From DASUAO01 sp046484625 (GTDB lineage Bacteria; Actinomycetota; Acidimicrobiia; IMCC26256; PALSA-555): DNA of 7,019 nt. The position numbers and the translations under genes were made by a program. Under the pieces are notes generated by a model that was given only the letters and a program-made list of their open reading frames with translations, made no database searches and was not told where the DNA came from. This document shows, one piece after another, positions 5,550-7,019 of the stretch. The stretch lies in the NCBI GenBank assembly GCA_046484625.1, contig JAWOIO010000187.1, positions 1-7,019 on the forward strand, read 5' to 3'. The stretch's first letter is position 1. Each line of letters opens with the position of its first letter.

Positions 5550-7019
5550 TCAGCCGACCGACCCTTCCATGTTGAGCTCGATGAGCCGGCTGAGCTCGAC
5601 CGCGTACTCCATCGGCAACGTCTTGGTGATCGGCTCGATGAAGCCGTTGACGATCATCGCGGTGGCCTGCTGCTCGGTGAGCCCGCGGCTCATCAGGTAG
5701 AAGAGCTGGTCGTCGCCGACCTTCGACACCGTCGCCTCGTGGCCGATGCGGGCGTCCTTCTCGTCGATCTCCATGTAGGGGTAGGTGTCGGAGCGGCTCT
5801 CGTCGTCGAGGATGAGCGCGTCGCAGCGCACGTGGGCCTTCACGTCGTGGGCGCCCTCCTCGACCTTCACGAGACCGCGGTACGTCGTGCGCCCGCCGTC
5901 CTTCGAGATCGACTTGGAGTCGATGATCGAGGTCGTCTCGGGCGCGACGTGGGTCATCTTCGCCCCGGCGTCCTGGTGCTGGCCCGGCCCGGCGTACGCG
6001 ACCGACAGGACCTCGCCGTGCGCCTTCGGGCCGGTGAGCACGACGGCCGGGTACTTCATCGTGAGCTTGGAGCCCAGGTTGCCGTCGATCCACTCGACCG
6101 TGGCCTCGGTCTCGGCCCGCGCCCGCTTGGTGACGAGGTTGTAGACGTTCGGCGACCAGTTCTGGATCGTGGTGTAGCGGATGCGCGCACCGGGCCGCGC
6201 GATCAGCTCGACGACCGCCGAGTGCAGCGAGTCGGTGGAGTACACCGGTGCCGAGCACCCCTCGACGTAGTGCACCGACGAACCCTCGTCGGCGATGATC
6301 AGCGTGCGCTCGAACTGGCCCGCGTTCTCCTGGTTGATCCGGAAGTAGGCCTGGAGCGGCATGTCGACGTGGACGCCGGGCGGGACGTAGATGAACGACC
6401 CACCACTCCACACCGCCGAGTTGAGTGCGGCGAACTTGTTGTCGCCCGGAGGGATGACCGTGCCGAAGTACTGCTGCACGAGCTCGGGGTAGTCGCGGAC
6501 CGCGTGATCCATGCTCGTGAAGAGGATCCCCTGGGCCTCCAGGTCCTCCCGGTTCTTGTGGTACACGACTTCGGAGTTGTGCACCACGAAGCCCTCGGCC
6601 ACGAAGTTGTGGTGCCCTTCGACCTCGATGTCGTACACCGTCTCGACGCCGACCGGCTCGATCGACTCGATCCGCACGTAGCCGAGCATGTCGCTCGTGT
6701 GGCTTCGGAAGGTCGTGCCCTTGGCCGACGTGAACGTGTGCGCGTACTTGCGCGCGCCCAGGCGCGACGACCGCTTCGGTGAGCGAACGGGAACCTGGTC
6801 GAACCGGCCGCTGAAGCGCAGTCGGTACGCGGTCATCACCCGGTCGCGGTCCAGCGGGTGCTTCTGGTCGAAGCGCCGCACCGTTCCTGAACCGATTCCG
6901 CAGAGCGCGGCGAGCTCTCGCGCGTCCTCGAGCAGATCGGAGTGGACGCTCGTGAGGCTCATGTCCTTGGAGGTCGCCGTAGCGCGGACGTAGCCATCGG
7001 CGTCGACGTAGCCGGCGAG
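5550..7019 (-). CDS. sufB: SufB precursor with an in-frame intein, 5' end outside the window
   Basis: The frame is open to the right edge and gives 489 residues, of which 341 (149-489, bases 5550-6575) are the C-terminal part of SufB. SufB is the main scaffold on which the Suf complex builds Fe-S clusters. Hallmarks are SEVVYHKNREDLE, NKFAALNSAVWSGGSFIYVP, QAYFRIN, YTTIQNWSPNVYNLVTKRA, and the C-terminal HEATVSKVGDDQLFYLMSRGL ending NMEGSVG (each block lies within the extein). Cys399 in HVRCDALI (codon 5823-5825) aligns, from memory, with the essential E. coli Cys405. Residues 1-148 are intein, removed by protein splicing. An ATG at 6962 could be mistaken for the start, but it is inside the intein endonuclease domain. 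The SufB N-terminus, the first part of the intein and the operon promoter lie beyond 7019. Confidence 0.96.
   Translation of the reverse strand, partial: LAGYVDADGYVRATATSKDMSLTSVHSDLLEDARELAALCGIGSGTVRRFDQKHPLDRDRVMTAYRLRFSGRFDQVPVRSPKRSSRLGARKYAHTFTSAKGTTFRSHTSDMLGYVRIESIEPVGVETVYDIEVEGHHNFVAEGFVVHNSEVVYHKNREDLEAQGILFTSMDHAVRDYPELVQQYFGTVIPPGDNKFAALNSAVWSGGSFIYVPPGVHVDMPLQAYFRINQENAGQFERTLIIADEGSSVHYVEGCSAPVYSTDSLHSAVVELIARPGARIRYTTIQNWSPNVYNLVTKRARAETEATVEWIDGNLGSKLTMKYPAVVLTGPKAHGEVLSVAYAGPGQHQDAGAKMTHVAPETTSIIDSKSISKDGGRTTYRGLVKVEEGAHDVKAHVRCDALILDDESRSDTYPYMEIDEKDARIGHEATVSKVGDDQLFYLMSRGLTEQQATAMIVNGFIEPITKTLPMEYAVELSRLIELNMEGSVG
6576..7019 (-). other. SufB intein, C-terminal part with LAGLIDADG homing endonuclease motif
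   Basis: The 148 residues read from the right edge are the C-terminal section of a large intein. Residues 1-9, LAGYVDADG (7019-6993), are a LAGLIDADG dodecapeptide core with the catalytic acid in DADG. The following region (LTSVHSDLLEDARELAALCG, then AYRLRFSG) fits the second half of such an endonuclease. Splicing block F is at about 126-143 (VYDIEVEGHHNF, then VAEG) and block G is FVVHN (144-148). Splicing would cleave after Asn148 (6576-6578), with His147 assisting and Ser149 (6573-6575) as the +1 nucleophile. Intein block A and the first LAGLIDADG motif would lie outside the window. All visible splicing residues are present, so it is probably active, but this is inference. Confidence 0.93.

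Noticed and set aside
5424..6782. Plus-strand 452-residue open frame antisense to sufB
   Set aside because: It is a GC-rich antisense shadow with low-complexity Arg/Val/Asp composition opposite strongly conserved sufB and intein sequence.
5550..6962. ATG at 6962 as the start of SufB
   Set aside because: The frame stays open to the window edge, and the residues upstream of this Met form a LAGLIDADG motif. The ATG lies inside the intein endonuclease domain.

Overview
The window is high-GC DNA from what looks like an actinobacterium. The evidence is the strong GC bias at third codon positions, membrane-anchored L,D-transpeptidases with Thr/Pro linkers, and a Suf iron-sulfur cluster operon of actinobacterial type that carries a Rieske ferredoxin gene between sufD and sufC. 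An Acidimicrobiia-like lineage is possible, but the sequence alone does not prove it.

Left part (26-1780, plus strand): two tandem genes for YkuD-type L,D-transpeptidases. The first has an SH3-like module before the catalytic domain and the second has a peptidoglycan-binding domain. Neither has a clear ribosome binding site. Both have a TAnnnT box 8-9 bases before the ATG, which suggests leaderless transcripts.

Middle part (1781-3093): an accessory island. It holds one intact minus-strand gene (1858-2787) for an AbiEi-like winged-helix plus DUF559 (PD-(D/E)XK-like) nuclease-type protein. Three copies of a 47-bp dyad-symmetric hairpin lie here: one overlapping the stop codon of this gene, one just upstream of its start, and one about 100 bases before the end of sufC. 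The third copy is followed by a remnant of the 3' end of a second DUF559 gene. Between hairpins 2 and 3 is the first 27 codons of an SMP-30/gluconolactonase-like gene, cut off where the repeated sequence starts. I read the island as a small repeat-associated unit that has duplicated and decayed.

Right part (3094-7019, minus strand): sufB-sufD-Rieske ferredoxin-sufC, transcribed leftward and tightly packed with two 4-base start/stop overlaps. SufB, SufC and SufD would form the scaffold/ATPase complex that assembles Fe-S clusters. SufB runs off the right edge of the window. Its reading frame there is not SufB but the C-terminal part of an intein, with a LAGLIDADG homing endonuclease motif at the edge and splicing blocks F and G ending in His-Asn before the Ser that resumes SufB. 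The cysteine desulfurase (sufS) and sufU, which often follow sufC, are absent on this side; the accessory island occupies that position.
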